64,000 nucleotides of DNA. Source: Trichomonas vaginalis G3. Taxonomy: Eukaryota; Parabasalia; Trichomonadida; Trichomonadidae. The DNA lies in NCBI RefSeq assembly GCF_026262505.1, contig NC_067207.1, positions 23,714,082-23,778,081 of the forward strand, written 5' to 3'. The translations under genes were made by a program, and so were the position numbers. Position 1 is the first letter of the stretch, and each line of letters starts with the position of its first letter. Shown one piece after another: positions 34,110-43,025 of the stretch. Below the pieces are notes generated by a model. That model worked only from the letters and a program-made list of their open reading frames with translations, was not told where the DNA came from and did not search any database.

Positions 34110-34915
34110 ATGGCAGAAGACATAGTGGTTTATACTATTACGACTAAAAAACCCTGAGTCATATAATTCTATAACAACAAACTTACAAAGTCCTCAAGGA
34201 CGATATTGTAAACTGACCTTAAACACAATGACGACTAAAGCCTGTTTTGCTTTTGACACCAGAAGACTTTGTTGTTGTGAATGGTAAAAAATACTTCTTT
34301 GAAGATACTTACTCAGATATACCACCAACAGGTTTTGTTGACTTATTTAATACTTTAAGGACGGATGTAACATGTGCTGCAACTAGAGCAGGTTTCATTA
34401 TGTTTGGATGTCCGACTGAGTTTAGTATAAACGATATGAGCTATAATACAAAACTTATATCTGGTTTTTACTACCAACAGTTTCCTATAACAGGAAAAGG
34501 TGTCATACAAGGTTTGTCTGTTCCATTGACTTTAAGTACACCTATTTTATATATTGTTTCAAACTTAGGTTCAAAGTGCTATTCGAATGTCGACAGAAAC
34601 TACTATGACCAAAAGATACTCATGCGTATAAACAACACTTTCTCTGCTGGTTTGCCTATTGTTCATTCGAATGCAGAATTTTCAGCTTTAGTAAACTCAA
34701 ACACTTTAGCAAACATAAACTTAACCTTAGTTGACGCAAACTTTGTTCCTGTAAAACTTTTATGTCCTATGTATTTGTCAATGACGGCAGAAAGTTTCGA
34801 ATTGGAAGATGCAACTGGTGAAAGTATTGTACTACAAGAACAACTTCAACAACAAATAGCTCAAGAACAACAAATGCAACAAATGGAACAAATGCAACAA
34901 CAAAGTCAAGAATAA
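34110..34915 (+). pseudogene. Probable minor capsid (penton-like) protein, two shifts near the start
   Basis: The ATG at 34110 (MAEDIVVYTITT) is followed by one-base gains near 34,150 and 34,232; from 34,247 the frame is open to 34,915, about 268 residues overall. Beta-rich segments (ILMRINNTFSAGLPIVHSN, then NINLTLVDANFVPVKLL) resemble the strand and loop style of single jelly-roll penton proteins of Polintons, where a leucine-rich strand precedes 'L-x-D-x-x-x-x-P-V'. The tail is Gln/Met-rich (QQQIAQEQQMQQMEQ). It lies just upstream of the helicase. Assignment is by fold character and position; moderate to low certainty. Confidence 0.45.
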
Positions 34916-34943
34916 AAAAAATATTTTTTTTATTTTTATAAAA
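34916..34943 (+). promoter_or_regulatory. AT-run promoter motif of the helicase gene
   Basis: AAAAAAATATTTTTTTTATT followed by TTTATAAAA fills the 28 bp before the ATG. The same A-run, TAT, T-run pattern lies directly before genes starting at 36215, 40101, 41361, 42324 and 46155. Confidence 0.6.
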
Positions 34944-36179
34944 ATGTACAGAATAGACGTTTCAGATTTTTATGACTTCCAAGCGTTCAGAAATATGTGT
35001 CCATTTAGAGACTATAACAAAGCAGTCGAGAATTTGAAACGTTTAGTCATTTATGTCGACTCTGCCCCAGAATGTTATGTCATGAAAGAATGGGATGTTG
35101 TCTTTAACAAACCAAGAGCAACCATAGTTTCAGAACAAGAATGTAGACAGAAACTTAAGAAAATAAAAGTCGTACAAGTTGGTATGAAGATGTTAGATGC
35201 TTGGGATATCTTATTGTCAAAGTTAGAAGATTTTTCAGTTCGTGGTATAAAGTTCTATACACCATCTCCAAACTTCTATTCTATCTTCACTGGATATAAA
35301 TACGAACAAGTAGAATGGAAAGAAAATGTTATAGAAGCTTGGTTAGACCATGTCAAAGAAATTATATGCAATGGAAACGAAAGAGTCTATGAGTATATCT
35401 TATGTTGGTTTGCAAACATCTTACAACATCCAAGTGCTAAAAATGAAACTGCTCTCATTATAATTGGAAAACAAGGAACTGGTAAGAACACTTTCTTTAC
35501 AGATATCTTATGCAAACTGTTAGAGGGCTATTCGAACCCTAATATGACAAACTTAGAAAACATCTGCGGTAAATTTAACTCTTCAATAGAGAATATGAAA
35601 CTTATAGTATGTAACGAACTTCAAAGTATAGATACAACAAAGGTTTTAAACTCAGATGCTTTGAAGAGTCTTATAACAGACAAAGTTGGAGTTGTTGAAA
35701 GAAAATATAAAGACCAAAGAGTTTGTGAAAATGTTGCAAATTTCATCATGGTTTCAAACAATGTTGTTCCGATGAAGTTAGAAAGTTCTGACAGAAGATA
35801 TGTAGTTGTCAGAACGTCAGATTCTCATATGCAAGATACAGAATATTTTGACGACTTAGCAGAAACTTTGACACCTAACTTTTACAACCACTTGTTCTCA
35901 TATTTCATGACATTAGATATTTCAAAGTTCAATCCAAGACAAATTCCACATACCGAAGAAAGACAAACATTGTTAGAAGCAAACAAGAGTGTATATGAAC
36001 TGTTTATAGATGAGACTAACTTTGAGTGTTTAGATGAAAGGTCATTGTACGATTCGTATAAACAGTATTGTCAAGAGTATGGTTATATGCCAGCGTCTAA
36101 ACGAACATTCTTGGCAAATGTCAAAAGCCTTTTAGACATACAGAACGGCGTATATACAAAGAAAAATTTTTCTGAGTAA
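34944..36179 (+). CDS. SF3 (D5-like) DNA helicase
   Basis: 411 residues. Walker A is GKQGTGKNTF (about 174-183), Walker B is LIVCNEL, and the SF3 motif C is FIMVSNNVVPMKLESSDRRY, with the sensor Asn and the Arg finger. The C-terminal part (SVYELFIDETNFECLDERSL onward) resembles the winged-helix tail of D5-type helicases. Such helicases unwind the template during viral or Polinton DNA replication. No N-terminal primase motif is seen in the first 150 residues. The frame is intact, in contrast to the virion genes upstream. Confidence 0.88.
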   Translation: MYRIDVSDFYDFQAFRNMCPFRDYNKAVENLKRLVIYVDSAPECYVMKEWDVVFNKPRATIVSEQECRQKLKKIKVVQVGMKMLDAWDILLSKLEDFSVRGIKFYTPSPNFYSIFTGYKYEQVEWKENVIEAWLDHVKEIICNGNERVYEYILCWFANILQHPSAKNETALIIIGKQGTGKNTFFTDILCKLLEGYSNPNMTNLENICGKFNSSIENMKLIVCNELQSIDTTKVLNSDALKSLITDKVGVVERKYKDQRVCENVANFIMVSNNVVPMKLESSDRRYVVVRTSDSHMQDTEYFDDLAETLTPNFYNHLFSYFMTLDISKFNPRQIPHTEERQTLLEANKSVYELFIDETNFECLDERSLYDSYKQYCQEYGYMPASKRTFLANVKSLLDIQNGVYTKKNFSE

Positions 36180-36214
36180 ATTTAAAAAAAATATTTTTTT
36201 ATCCGATAGAAAAG

Positions 36215-36634
36215 ATGACGAAATATATTTCAGTAAATAAGTACATGACAGAAGTCAAAGAAGAACTAGACCCATTCGCTTATTTGAATGTTTACTTCTA
36301 CCATTTTGAAAAGTCTTCATTCAGCAAAGTTTGGAACATCGAACCAGTTAAGTTTGCTATTGTGACTAAAAATGGTGCGAAATTTGAAGACTTAGACATA
36401 GAAGGTTTGTTAGCAGTCAAAGAAAATTTTGACAGAAGGTTCTCAAACCTTAAAGAAGGCAAAGCATACAAACTTGTTATACCTTATGAACCAAAGAAAG
36501 CAGACGACTATGAATATTATGAGTCTAAGATAGTTGAAGTTCAAGGTAAATTGGGTAAAAAGATTTTAGAGTCTAAGCCAGTGTTTGCCCCTAAAGAGGA
36601 AGAGAACATTGACATTGACCCAGAAATGTTCTAA
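36215..36634 (+). CDS. Hypothetical Maverick protein, 139 residues
   Basis: Opens MTKYISVNKYMTEVKEELDP and ends EENIDIDPEMF. It is small and charged, with an acidic tail and mixed beta-type segments (FAIVTKNGAKF, YKLVIPYEP). The size, the acidic tail and the place 35 bp after the helicase would suit a single-strand DNA-binding protein, but no motif proves it. The AT-run motif lies upstream. Function unknown. Confidence 0.6.
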   Translation: MTKYISVNKYMTEVKEELDPFAYLNVYFYHFEKSSFSKVWNIEPVKFAIVTKNGAKFEDLDIEGLLAVKENFDRRFSNLKEGKAYKLVIPYEPKKADDYEYYESKIVEVQGKLGKKILESKPVFAPKEEENIDIDPEMF

Positions 36635-36650
36635 AAATAAAATTTTATTT

Positions 36651-37109
36651 TTACATGTCAAATTTCTTTTTCTCTGGCTCTGGTTCTGGTTCTTTCTTCT
36701 CTTCTTCTACTTTCTTTTCTTTCTTTTCTCTCTTCTTCTTCTTCTTCTCTGGTGGAGTTATGTCAAATTTCTCCGAACCATATTTATGTAAAAGTTCTTT
36801 GTCCTTTAATAGCTCATCTATTCTGTTTTCTATTTCATCTTCAAGAACAGCGCATGTGTCTTCTTTGCATTCTAAGAACTTTTGTTGGACTTCATCTTTC
36901 CAATCGGCGTCATCTCTGTCAACAAGTCTGTCATTGACAAATTTTAAGACTGCTCTTTGTAATGTTTTATGGTTCTTGTCATATTCCCAGAAACAGAACT
37001 TTAGAACAAATTCACCTTTCTTGTTTACACTATGTAAGATTTTATGGTCGACAGATGTTTTGCTGTCGAAAAGCTTGTCTCGAATATAGATAGCGAAATC
37101 GCTAGACAT
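36651..37109 (-). CDS. Hypothetical Maverick protein with Lys/Glu tail
   Basis: 152 residues. A folded-looking N-terminal 110 residues (FAIYIRDKLF, FVLKFCFWEYD) are followed by a low-complexity tail of Lys, Glu and Pro (PEKKKKKREKKEKKVEEEKK). The 3' end is 17 bp from the convergent gene at 36215-36634, and the start is 36 bp from the divergent packaging ATPase. The plus-strand Ser/Phe-rich frame over the tail is its shadow. Not recognised. Confidence 0.6.
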   Translation of the reverse strand: MSSDFAIYIRDKLFDSKTSVDHKILHSVNKKGEFVLKFCFWEYDKNHKTLQRAVLKFVNDRLVDRDDADWKDEVQQKFLECKEDTCAVLEDEIENRIDELLKDKELLHKYGSEKFDITPPEKKKKKREKKEKKVEEEKKEPEPEPEKKKFDM

Positions 37110-37145
37110 TTTCTAAAAGATAAAAATTTTAATTTTTCTAAAAAT

Positions 37146-38021
37146 ATGTTAGAAAAAAAGTTTGCTGACATTGACAAGAAATTTGAGAATGTTTTAAACA
37201 AGAACAAGAGGAAGTTAGAAAATGCTCAGATAAAGCCTATACATGACAAGTTCTTATTTGCTCAGAATGGTATAACAGGTCTAATTGCACCGCCTGGGTC
37301 GGGTAAGACTTTCACTTATCTTAAAATGGCTGCACAACAACAAGAACTAGATGAGAAGAACCCATTCTATGAGTTAGTTGTCATTTGTAGTACTTCGGGT
37401 CAATTTGACCAAACCGTCAATTCGTTCAAAGATATTATAAAGAAGTCTAAGTTAGTATGTATAAAAGACTCTGAGTTGTTAGATTGGATAAAGAAGTACC
37501 AAAGAAGAGTTTTGAAGTACAATGCTATAAATGAGTATATAAACTCGAAGTTTAAAGACCCAAATGAGGAAATGCAGAGAATATTAGAGAAGAAACACTT
37601 CCGAAACAAACAGAAAGAGATAGAATACATTTCGAAGAAATTGCAATCTTACGATTGGAAGACTTACCCTCACAGATGTCTTCTTATCTTAGATGACTTT
37701 GCTTCTCATCCTTTGTTAAAGAACAGAGAACAAGACATGTGTCGAATTCTTAAGAAGCTCAGACACTTTAACATCTCAGTTGTCATTTGTGTACAGACAG
37801 CCAAGAGTTTAAGTAAGGATGTTAAAAGAATACTTACTGATATCATACTTTTCCCCGGATTGTCCGAAGACGATTTCATGGAACTTATGAAAGAGTCCAT
37901 GGCAGGTAAGTTTGACAGACATGAACTCTGGGAGAAGTACAAAGTCATACAAGACCCTCATACTTCTTTCAGAATTCACATCTACGCGAACAAAGTTCAA
38001 ATTGTAAAAAGTCAAGCTTGA
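37146..38021 (+). CDS. A32/HerA-FtsK-type DNA packaging ATPase
   Basis: I take the ATG at 37146 (MLEKKFADIDKKFENVL) as the start; the upstream extension overlaps the divergent gene and looks unnatural. The product is about 291 residues. Walker A is APPGSGKTF (about 45-53), Walker B is CLLILDDFAS, and VVICVQTAKSL is the sensor strand. This is the pattern of A32-like packaging ATPases, which pump the genome into the capsid in Polintons, virophages and NCLDVs. TTTTTCTAAAAATATG at the start contains TCTA. The frame is intact, so packaging function was kept even though the capsid gene is broken here. Confidence 0.85.
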   Translation: MLEKKFADIDKKFENVLNKNKRKLENAQIKPIHDKFLFAQNGITGLIAPPGSGKTFTYLKMAAQQQELDEKNPFYELVVICSTSGQFDQTVNSFKDIIKKSKLVCIKDSELLDWIKKYQRRVLKYNAINEYINSKFKDPNEEMQRILEKKHFRNKQKEIEYISKKLQSYDWKTYPHRCLLILDDFASHPLLKNREQDMCRILKKLRHFNISVVICVQTAKSLSKDVKRILTDIILFPGLSEDDFMELMKESMAGKFDRHELWEKYKVIQDPHTSFRIHIYANKVQIVKSQA

Positions 38022-38119
38022 AAAATCTAAGTGTTTGAGTCTTAGTCTGCTGTGGTGCTGGGTCTGTCGGTTCTTCTGGCTTTGGAATGGACTCGGTTGG
38101 TGGTACGTCAGTCATCCGT

Positions 38120-38500
38120 TTGTGTCCTGTCGGAAGGAAGAACTTTTCCAGTTGGAAGGAAGAACTTTTCCTGTTGGAAGGAAAAACTTTTCCAGTTGTC
38201 GGGAAAATTTTTTCCAGTTGGAAGGAAAATTTTTTCCAGTTGGAAGGAAAAACTTTTTCTGTCGTTCGACCAAAAAGTTCTCAATTTTCGAAAATTTGAA
38301 TGGTTTACGGACGGACAACAGGAAATTTTTTTCCTGTCTGAAGGAAAATTTTTTCCAGTTGTCGGGAAATTTTTTTCCAGTTGGAAGGAAGGACTTGGAA
38401 TGTCGGAAGGAAGAACTTGGAATGTCGGAAGGAAGGACTCGGAATGTCGGAAGGAAGAACTTGGAATGTCGGAAGGAAGAACTTGGAATGCCAGAAGGAT
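38120..38500 (+). repeat. GGAAGGAA-type minisatellite
   Basis: Degenerate units of 16 to 24 bases such as TTGGAAGGAAGAACTTTTCC and TCGGAAGGAAGAACTTGGAA. All six frames are open in places, which produces long spurious proteins on both strands. In the middle is a 14-bp palindrome, AATTTTCGAAAATT. The array begins the variable island. Confidence 0.85.
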
Positions 38501-38573
38501 TTGACAAGACAATTTACCATCTAGAGCTACCTGAGCCATCTTTGGTGTCAAGCTTGAAAAATAAATGGTTCAT

Positions 38574-39401
38574 TTACTCTGCTTGTTTGAAGTTGTCAAA
38601 ATACTCTGTTATTTTTTCCTTTAACAATGGCAAATCTTCTTTGAAGGTAAGTATTGTACAACCTTTAATATCATAGTGTGTTTGAGGTAACGTATCTTGA
38701 ACTATTTGTTTCACATCTTCATTTGGTGTCATTGAAATCGGTAAGTTTTCGCGATAGAACCAATTTCTGTCAGATTTGTAAATCTTAGCAAGGTCGTAAA
38801 AGCTTTTGTTGTTTCTTCTGACTAAATGCAACATAACCATATCTTTATCTTCTTCATTTTCCATCTCTTCAGTATAAATCATATACTTATAGTTCTTTTC
38901 CTTTCCTTTTGGTACCGAACGTGGTATTCTTTTCTGTATGTTTTTGTCTTTTGCTTCAATGACTTCATCTTTTGCTTGAAGTTTCTTTTCCATCTCTTCA
39001 CGTTCTTGTCTATGAATTTCATCTAACATCATGAAAATATAACAAGCATAGCGAGGTGACGCCCACATTGCAACAGCATTTACAAGAAGTCTATGTACAT
39101 ACCAACCTCTCAAACCAGGAGCCAAATTCTTGCGATTTTCGTACGGAATCTCTACCCTCGGTTTTCCGAGGGTAGCAAACATATGAGGAAATTCTTCTAA
39201 AAGTTCTTTTGTCTGTTGGTTTTCAAACCAATGGTATGCTTGCTTTGTAGAACGAAGAGTATTCAAAATACTTTGCATTTGGTACATGTCATCTTTGACC
39301 GAACGAATGAGACGTAACTGTTTGTTAAACTGAACCCACTCATATTCTTCATTTATAGCTTCATGAACGATAGCAGTTGTTGTGTTCTCTGTTGTTGACA
39401 T
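38574..39401 (-). CDS. KilA-N domain protein with large C-terminal domain
   Basis: The start is the ATG at 39401 (MSTTENTTTAIVHEAINEEY); the longer upstream reading is hydrophobic and unlikely. About 275 residues. The KilA-N signature is GWYVHRLLVNAVAMWASPRY followed by a cohort of hydrophobics (IFMMLDEI). After a coiled linker, the C-terminal domain (MIYTEEMENEED...VMLHLVRRNNKSFYDLAKIY) resembles C-terminal domains found with KilA-N in NCLDV proteins (DUF3627 type, uncertain). KilA-N binds DNA and is common in large DNA viruses and phages; the exact role is unknown. Confidence 0.75.
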   Translation of the reverse strand: MSTTENTTTAIVHEAINEEYEWVQFNKQLRLIRSVKDDMYQMQSILNTLRSTKQAYHWFENQQTKELLEEFPHMFATLGKPRVEIPYENRKNLAPGLRGWYVHRLLVNAVAMWASPRYACYIFMMLDEIHRQEREEMEKKLQAKDEVIEAKDKNIQKRIPRSVPKGKEKNYKYMIYTEEMENEEDKDMVMLHLVRRNNKSFYDLAKIYKSDRNWFYRENLPISMTPNEDVKQIVQDTLPQTHYDIKGCTILTFKEDLPLLKEKITEYFDNFKQAE

Positions 39402-39489
39402 ATCTGTCTTTATATTCCGGATAAAAAAATAAAAAAAAATAAAATTAGCGTTATTTTCTATCTTGTATAAAAGACCAAAAATAAACGCT

Positions 39490-40101
39490 TTACATGTATT
39501 TTTCAGCAACTTCGTCAAATAATTTTATAGCTTTACCTATCTCATCTACTTCAAACGTTTCTTTACCTTTCGTGGGAGCACCATACATTTTCTCAAACTT
39601 TTCAAGTAGTTCTGTTTCTGCAGCTCTCATATCGTTAACAAACACAACCTTAACTCTATTGACTGTAGAGTCATATCTTTTAGTTATATTAAATGTTCTT
39701 CCTATCTTATATCTCTTTGTATTGAAGTCTTTCGGTTTCTGAACGATGTAAAGTAAGCCTTCACTGCAACGTTCCGTATCGAATGAACCATATGTTATGA
39801 AATTATATCCAACAACTGGGTCAATCCATAACAAAACTACTGGTATAAGACTTTTGTCTATAAGATATGCTGTAGTTCCATGAAATCTTACCGATATCAT
39901 AAGCTCAGGATTTCTTGTCAAAATTTTCTGAGTTGAAGCAATTTTAACCCAGTCGTTTGTTTTCTTTCCAGATGGAGATATAATGTCTGACAAAGAATAT
40001 TTGTTGTATTTCTTTGAGTATCTTACGTTTAAATCACCAATTCTAACCATTTTGGTGTCATTGTCTATCTTTCTAACTGTTTCAAACTCAGTGTTTGACA
40101 T
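39490..40101 (-). CDS. GIY-YIG (T5orf172-type) protein with KilA-N-like N-terminus
   Basis: 203 residues. The C-terminal half reads LLYIVQKPKDF, RYKIGRTFNITKRYDS, AAETELLEKFEKMYG and ETFEV, which follow the T5orf172/MUG113 branch of GIY-YIG nucleases (YIV, then KIGRT, then a late Glu). The N-terminal half (YSKKYNKYSLSDIISPSGKK, then a hydrophobic VVLLWIDPVVGY) is KilA-N/MSV199-like. Such combinations occur in NCLDVs and phages and may be DNA-nicking selfish genes. It lies in a cluster of like genes with hairpin repeats downstream. Confidence 0.7.
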   Translation of the reverse strand: MSNTEFETVRKIDNDTKMVRIGDLNVRYSKKYNKYSLSDIISPSGKKTNDWVKIASTQKILTRNPELMISVRFHGTTAYLIDKSLIPVVLLWIDPVVGYNFITYGSFDTERCSEGLLYIVQKPKDFNTKRYKIGRTFNITKRYDSTVNRVKVVFVNDMRAAETELLEKFEKMYGAPTKGKETFEVDEIGKAIKLFDEVAEKYM

Positions 40102-40201
40102 TTCCTGTTCTTACATACAAAATAAAAAAAAATATTTTAAAAAAACTAGCTTTTATTTTCTATCTTAAGGAAATTCATGAAATTTGGTCATTTTTTTCAG
40201 C

Positions 40202-40474
40202 AAAAATATATTTTAGGGTAGAAGGGTATATCTACCCCGTTTTCTACCCTCATTTCTACCCCAGTTATTTTATAAGCGTTTTACATGGTAAACGTTATTT
40301 TTTAAATTTTGTGAAAACTCAACGGTTTGACACAAGCCCTAAAATATATTTTACTCAGAATTTTACTCAGAATTCAATAAAAATATATTTTAGGGTAGAA
40401 GGGTATATCTACCCCGTTTTCTACCCTCATTTCTACCCCAGTTATTTTATAAGCGTTTTACATGGTAAACATTG
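40202..40474 (+). repeat. Two direct copies of a hairpin repeat, in a 177-bp duplication
   Basis: AAAATATATTTTAGGGTAGA, continuing AGGGTATATCTACCCC and CTACCCTCATTTCTACCCC, occurs at 40202-40262 and 40379-40439. GGGTAGA can pair with TCTACCC or, alternatively, GGGTAGAA with TTCTACCC. The duplication also carries the 3' end of the gene at 40447. Bases 40352-40439 nearly match 27918-28006 at the left tip. Confidence 0.9.
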
Positions 40475-41361
40475 TGAATTCGTGAAATTCTAAACAGTTT
40501 TGTAGCTTCTATTTCTTCACGAAGGATATCGAATGTTTTCACAATGCCGAAAGTTTCTTTATATTTCTTCTTGACATCTGAAAGAAGGAAATCGTCAGCT
40601 GTTGGATAGTTTTTGTTCAGAAATGATAACATGTCCATTTTATCTTCTGCTGGTTTCTCTGCCTCCCTCTTTAAGTCAGCATAGTCGTTTCGCATACGTT
40701 CTATCTCTTTGACGGAGTAGTTATATTTCCTCATTGCTGCTTTACATTTAGAACATTGTGGGTTCATTTTTGCGTTATATTCTGAAACCTTACCTGCTAG
40801 TATGACTAAGGCGTCAATTGCTCTCTTTAACTCAAAAGTTGCGGGTTTTATCTGTTCATTCCATATCTTACCTCTTCTATCTTTATCTCTTATCTGCCAT
40901 ACACATTCAGCAACTAACGAAACAAAGTTGTCGTAGGTCTTAAACTCCCCAGATTTGTATATGTCAGAGATGTTCTTATATACCATATCGCAATCTTTGT
41001 CCATGACTTTGTGGTTGCAATGAAATCCAAGAAACTCATAGTTAACCTTTCGTATGAACTTCTTTATTTCTACTGAGTCAGTTGCTTTGACTTCTATTTC
41101 ATCGAATTCTGGAATAGTAAGCTTTTGTTGTTGGATTTCAGGAAGTTTAGGTAGATGGTCAATAATATCCTGCATTTCATAAAGATATTCTTCATCTGTT
41201 TCATCTTTTGCAGTGCAATCTAAATCTCCTTGGAGAAGTTCTTGCTTTATCTTCTGGATTTCTGTTTCGAAAGTATATGAAGAAGGAATGAAGCTTTTCA
41301 TCTCTACTAACATTGAAGTTGGGTTCATGACTAACGAGTTTGGTGCTGTTGTTGCTAACAT
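40447..41361 (-). CDS. Hypothetical Maverick island protein, 304 residues
   Basis: Opens MLATTAPNSLVMNPTSMLVE. The acidic, Gln-rich N-terminal third is followed by a helical middle (SDIYKSGEFKTYDNFVSLVA) and a paired-Cys segment CSKCKAAMRKYNYSVKEIER that might bind zinc. The tail (YPTADDFLLSDVKKKYKETF, RISRIHNVYHVKRL) looks like a small DNA-binding domain. It is bracketed by hairpin repeats in opposite orientation (40202 and 40379 against 41477 and 41581). Not recognised. Confidence 0.6.
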   Translation of the reverse strand: MLATTAPNSLVMNPTSMLVEMKSFIPSSYTFETEIQKIKQELLQGDLDCTAKDETDEEYLYEMQDIIDHLPKLPEIQQQKLTIPEFDEIEVKATDSVEIKKFIRKVNYEFLGFHCNHKVMDKDCDMVYKNISDIYKSGEFKTYDNFVSLVAECVWQIRDKDRRGKIWNEQIKPATFELKRAIDALVILAGKVSEYNAKMNPQCSKCKAAMRKYNYSVKEIERMRNDYADLKREAEKPAEDKMDMLSFLNKNYPTADDFLLSDVKKKYKETFGIVKTFDILREEIEATKLFRISRIHNVYHVKRL

Positions 41362-41476
41362 GTTCTTACAATAAAAATAAAAAAATATTTTTTTAAAAAA
41401 ACCAACTTTATTTTTATGTTTTTTATGTTTTTTGTGAAAGTGTCAAAATTCAAGAGTTTTGTGTGTTTTCTACGAT

Positions 41477-41640
41477 GGTAGAAAAGAGGGTAGAAAACGG
41501 GGTAGATATACCCTTCTACCCTAAAATATATTTTTATTGAATTCAGCAACAAAATTCAAGAGTTTTGTGTGTTTTCTACGAGGGTAGAAAAGAGGGTAGA
41601 AAACGGGGTAGATATACCCATCTACCCTAAAATATATTTT
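41477..41640 (-). repeat. Two copies of the hairpin repeat, opposite orientation
   Basis: The same roughly 60-bp hairpin sequence appears inverted at 41477-41532 and 41581-41640, inside a duplication of about 100 bp that also repeats ATTCAAGAGTTTTGTGTGTT. With the copies at 40.2-40.4 kb they form an inverted bracket round the gene at 40447-41361. Confidence 0.9.
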
Positions 41641-41661
41641 TGTCGAAAAAAAATGGTTCAT

Positions 41662-42324
41662 TTACTCACAATATTTTTGTACAAAACGACCCCAAACTTT
41701 TAACTTCTTTTCTGCAGCTTCTAATGTTATCTTAGCGAGTTCATATTCTCTAAATTCTCTCTTTAAATCTTCTTGTTCCCATTGGTCTAGTTCGTATGGA
41801 GAATCTCTATAACCAGAACATATCTCACGTTCATGTTCTATTTGTTTTTCATGCATTTTTCTAACTTCTTCTTCAAACAAAGGTTTTGCATTCTCTACTG
41901 TATCTTCAAGTTCTTCTTCATCTAACTTCTCATGAACTTTCTTGTCTATGGAGTCCATAATTTTTCCAACTGCTATACAATATTTTGGAGAAGCCCACAT
42001 TGCAATATAGTTTACGAGTCTTGGGTCTACATACATTCCTCTAACCTGTTTGATTTCATCCGGAATTCCTGCATGAACTTTGTATAAAAAGCAACCCGCC
42101 GTTTTCCGCGGGTTGGTATATTCTTCACAAAATGCCTTAAAATACTCTTCCCAGGACTTATTTTCCAACAACCTTCTAAAGTCTTTCCTAAACTGCTGAC
42201 ACATCTTTGTTGCATTTATATAACCATCCTTGTCTCTACGTAAGACTTCAATACCGTTGTAAGTGCCTTTTGTGAATGTTTCGCCATTAGATTTGTTCGT
42301 GAACGTTTTTGCTTCGACTGACAT
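41662..42324 (-). CDS. KilA-N domain protein
   Basis: 220 residues with a canonical KilA-N domain: the DGYINATKMC motif near residue 35, then FRRLLENKSWEEYF, and GMYVDPRLVNYIAMWASPKY. The C-terminal 80 residues are charged helix (EEVRKMHEKQIEHEREICSG). KilA-N proteins bind DNA and are typical accessory genes of large DNA viruses. The AT-run promoter pattern lies at 42337-42360. The gene upstream of the hairpins is independent, so the island looks like stacked single-gene cassettes. Confidence 0.85.
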   Translation of the reverse strand: MSVEAKTFTNKSNGETFTKGTYNGIEVLRRDKDGYINATKMCQQFRKDFRRLLENKSWEEYFKAFCEEYTNPRKTAGCFLYKVHAGIPDEIKQVRGMYVDPRLVNYIAMWASPKYCIAVGKIMDSIDKKVHEKLDEEELEDTVENAKPLFEEEVRKMHEKQIEHEREICSGYRDSPYELDQWEQEDLKREFREYELAKITLEAAEKKLKVWGRFVQKYCE

Positions 42325-42407
42325 TTCTGTTCTTACAATAAAAATAAAAAAATATTTTTTGGTGGGACGTCGGACATTCGTTTGTGGCTTAACCGTCGGA
42401 CCACAAA

Positions 42408-42727
42408 CGATAAAAATCTCTGCTACTAGCAGTACTTTTACTGACAGTAGCAGTACTTTTACTGACAGTAGCAGTACTTTTTCTGACAGTAGCAGTACTT
42501 TTACTGACAGTAGCAGTACTTTTACTGACAGTAGCAGTACTTTATCGTCGAAAACCCTCTCAAATTTTCCTTTTTACTGACAGTAGCAGTACTTTTACTG
42601 ACAGTAGCAGTACTTTTACTGACAGTAGCAGTACTTTTACTGACAGTAGCAGTACTTTTACTGACAGTAGCAGTACTTTTTCTGACAGTAGCAGTACTTT
42701 TACTGACAGTAGCAGAGATTTTTATCG
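42408..42727. repeat. 21-bp minisatellite flanked by a 20-bp perfect inverted repeat
   Basis: About twelve copies of ACTTTTACTGACAGTAGCAG plus T, with one interruption at 42,541-42,575. The block is enclosed by CGATAAAAATCTCTGCTACT (42408-42427) and its exact reverse complement (42708-42727). Just left, CGTTTGTGG and CCACAAACG (42378-42386 and 42401-42409) form another hairpin. A reading frame through the repeats (SSTFTDS) is most likely spurious. Confidence 0.9.
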
Positions 42728-42834
42728 TCCAACCTTACAAATGTAAACTTATATCGTTCTATTTTCTTCACTAGGGTCTAACACCAAAGTAACCTATGTA
42801 CATGAAATTTCACTGCATAAAAGGAAAAAACTTG

Positions 42835-42907
42835 CGCGAATCGGGATTTGAACCGAGGTCTTCGACGTCTGTAGCGAGGTAGCCCATACCACTGAGCTAT
42901 GAGCCGC
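42835..42907 (-). tRNA. tRNA-like gene inside the Maverick
   Basis: The minus strand has a perfect Pol III A box (TAGCTCAGTGGTA) and B box (GGTTCAAATCC) at tRNA spacing in a unit of about 73 bases, with a T6 terminator (42824-42829) just downstream. The D-stem GCTC/GGGC pairs. The loop CTACAGA has T33 and would give anticodon ACA. Anticodon, T and acceptor stems each have two or more mismatches, so it may be degenerate, a tRNA mimic, or a Pol III RNA of other use. Confidence 0.5.
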
Positions 42908-43025
42908 TTGCATATTTTTAAGTAAAATATAGTATATTTGTCATACAGTGAAGGATGACCAAACTTAAAAAAAATAAAACTAAAATATATTTTTTTCTAT
43001 CTTAAGGAAATTCATGAAAATTCAA

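Noticed and set aside
36655-37089. Ser/Phe-rich plus frame
   Set aside because: Shadow of the Lys/Glu tail of the minus-strand gene at 36651-37109.
38035-38676. Several overlapping frames of 130 to 213 residues on both strands
   Set aside because: All come from the GGAAGGAA minisatellite, which keeps many frames open; no start context or stable composition.
42263-42580. SSTFTDS repeat protein
   Set aside because: Begins inside the KilA-N gene on the other strand and consists only of the 21-bp repeat; the repeat length being a multiple of three explains the open frame.
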